This document shows, one piece after another, positions 5,066 through 5,824 of a DNA stretch of 5,824 nt. The notes beneath the pieces are model-generated. The model was not told the DNA's origin and did not search any database. It saw only the letters and a program-made list of their open reading frames with translations. Source of the DNA: CAMCSH01 sp043748535 (GTDB lineage: Bacteria; Verrucomicrobiota; Lentisphaeria; Lentisphaerales; Lentisphaeraceae). Within the stretch, counting starts at the first letter, position 1. The number at the start of each line of letters is the position of its first letter. Where the stretch lies: positions 1 through 5,824 of the forward strand of contig JAYTMY010000131.1 of assembly GCA_043748535.1 (NCBI GenBank). Reading direction: 5' to 3'. The position numbers and the translations under genes are program-made.

Positions 5066-5824
5066 ATGTCGCGTCAACAACGTGAAGAAGCCCGCCGTCA
5101 GCTGTCGCCCCGCCGCAAAAGCACCCAGATCCTCAGTGCGCCGGAGCTGGCCGAAGAGCAGCTCGCTCACTTCGGCATCGCTCCGGACAGCCAGGAACAC
5201 CGACTGCTCAAACCGCTCGCCGCCCGCCTCTACGAGGCCAATGCCGACCTGAAGGAGCTCTGGGCCGCGTCTTCCGCCCTGCTGCCGAAACTCAGCCGCA
5301 GCGAGAAGGTCGCCTACTTCAACGCCAAACGCTTCCTCTGCTTCCAGATGGCGAAGATCCTCGACAACCTGCAGAACCCCCTGCGCGCCTCCTACCAGTC
5401 GCTGATCACCGAGCCCGGCCAGCGCCTGCCCAAAGGCCCCTGGCCGGTCTTCGACAACGTCGCCGCCATCTTCTCGTCGCAGCCGGTCATCTGCCGCACC
5501 GCCACCTACCTCTACGCCTGCACCGAATGGGTCGAAGACGCCTTCCAGGGCAAGGAACTGCTGCACGAGATCTATTCGCGCCTGATGAACCCGACTTCGA
5601 TCGCCCTCGCCAACCAACTAGTCGATGTTGAGGCCGGCGCCCTCGCCGACCAATATTTCGCCCTCAATTTCAACTCCGGCATGGCCGCGCTCGACGCCGT
5701 CTTCTCGCATCTCTTCGGCCGCGACGACATCGTGCTCTGCTCGCGCAATGTCTACGGCGGCACCTGGCAGCTCCTGCACGACTGGTACGCCCGCCCCGCC
5801 AACCTCGGCATCCAGCTGGAATTC
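5066..5824 (+). CDS. Cys/Met metabolism PLP-dependent enzyme (transsulfuration type), 3' end cut by window edge
   Basis: The ATG at 5066 follows AAGGAGGT by five bases, and 253 codons remain open to the right edge. The sequence YSRLMNPT (170-177), a following VEAG (about 188-191), NSGMAALDA (203-211) and YGGT (230-233) match the opening of the Cys_Met_Meta PLP fold shared by cystathionine gamma-synthase, cystathionine gamma/beta-lyase and O-acetylhomoserine sulfhydrylase. These cytoplasmic enzymes form or break C-S bonds on homoserine esters, cysteine or methionine. The PLP lysine lies beyond the window, so the exact reaction cannot be chosen. The YSR..NPT motif normally falls near residue 50-60. 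Here it is at 170, leaving over 100 extra N-terminal residues that are charged and helical (for instance EEARRQLSPRRKS and LSRSEKVAYFNAKRFL). The start is not in doubt given the ribosome binding site and promoter. Codon use is C-ending like lutB and the 1470 gene. Confidence 0.88.
   Translation, partial: MSRQQREEARRQLSPRRKSTQILSAPELAEEQLAHFGIAPDSQEHRLLKPLAARLYEANADLKELWAASSALLPKLSRSEKVAYFNAKRFLCFQMAKILDNLQNPLRASYQSLITEPGQRLPKGPWPVFDNVAAIFSSQPVICRTATYLYACTEWVEDAFQGKELLHEIYSRLMNPTSIALANQLVDVEAGALADQYFALNFNSGMAALDAVFSHLFGRDDIVLCSRNVYGGTWQLLHDWYARPANLGIQLEF

Noticed and set aside
4693..5067. 124-codon minus-strand ORF
   Set aside because: It spans both divergent promoters and overlaps the 75-residue gene in another frame; it is Pro/Arg-rich with no motif.
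5819..5824. Window ends exactly on GAATTC (an EcoRI site)
   Set aside because: It fits in frame as Glu-Phe within the PLP enzyme and may be chance or reflect how the window was cut; it is not a biological feature.

Overview
This is a GC-rich bacterial window with good Shine-Dalgarno sequences and sigma70-like promoters. It looks like a Gram-negative environmental organism. The gene content (LutB-type lactate oxidation protein, REP-associated tyrosine transposase, transsulfuration-type PLP enzyme) would fit a Desulfuromonadota- or Verrucomicrobiota-like genome. The sequence alone does not decide this, and the taxonomic guess is inference.

Layout. Positions 1-1294 (minus) hold most of lutB, the iron-sulfur subunit of the LutABC/YkgEFG lactate oxidation complex; its C-terminus lies beyond the left edge. 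A 175-bp divergent intergenic region with a near-consensus Fnr-type box separates it from a 573-residue helical-repeat protein of unknown function (1470-3191, plus). That gene ends at a REP-type palindrome that could act as its terminator. Next comes a 358-codon plus-strand ORF (3251-4327) that appears chimeric. Residues 1-116 resemble a small uncharacterised conserved family. Residues about 162-358 are a near-complete RAYT (Y1/HUH transposase) with HFH and Tyr catalytic residues. The linker is encoded by a REP element read in frame. Downstream, 4353-4658 is an array of REP copies in both orientations, interleaved with a second small repeat. The array lies between two convergent genes: the RAYT fusion and a 75-residue Cys-rich, Lar/zinc-ribbon-like protein (4664-4891, minus). 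A second divergent region (4892-5065) carries a strong minus-strand and a strong plus-strand promoter. The plus-strand promoter drives a Cys/Met-metabolism PLP-dependent enzyme that runs off the right edge and has an unusually long N-terminal extension.

How it fits together. The lactate and sulfur-amino-acid genes look like ordinary chromosomal metabolism and do not form one operon with the centre. The central part, about 3.2-4.66 kb, is a REP/RAYT island. The transposase gene, at least eight intact or truncated copies of what is probably its target repeat, and an in-frame capture of one copy into a host gene lie together. That capture is the most unusual item in the window.
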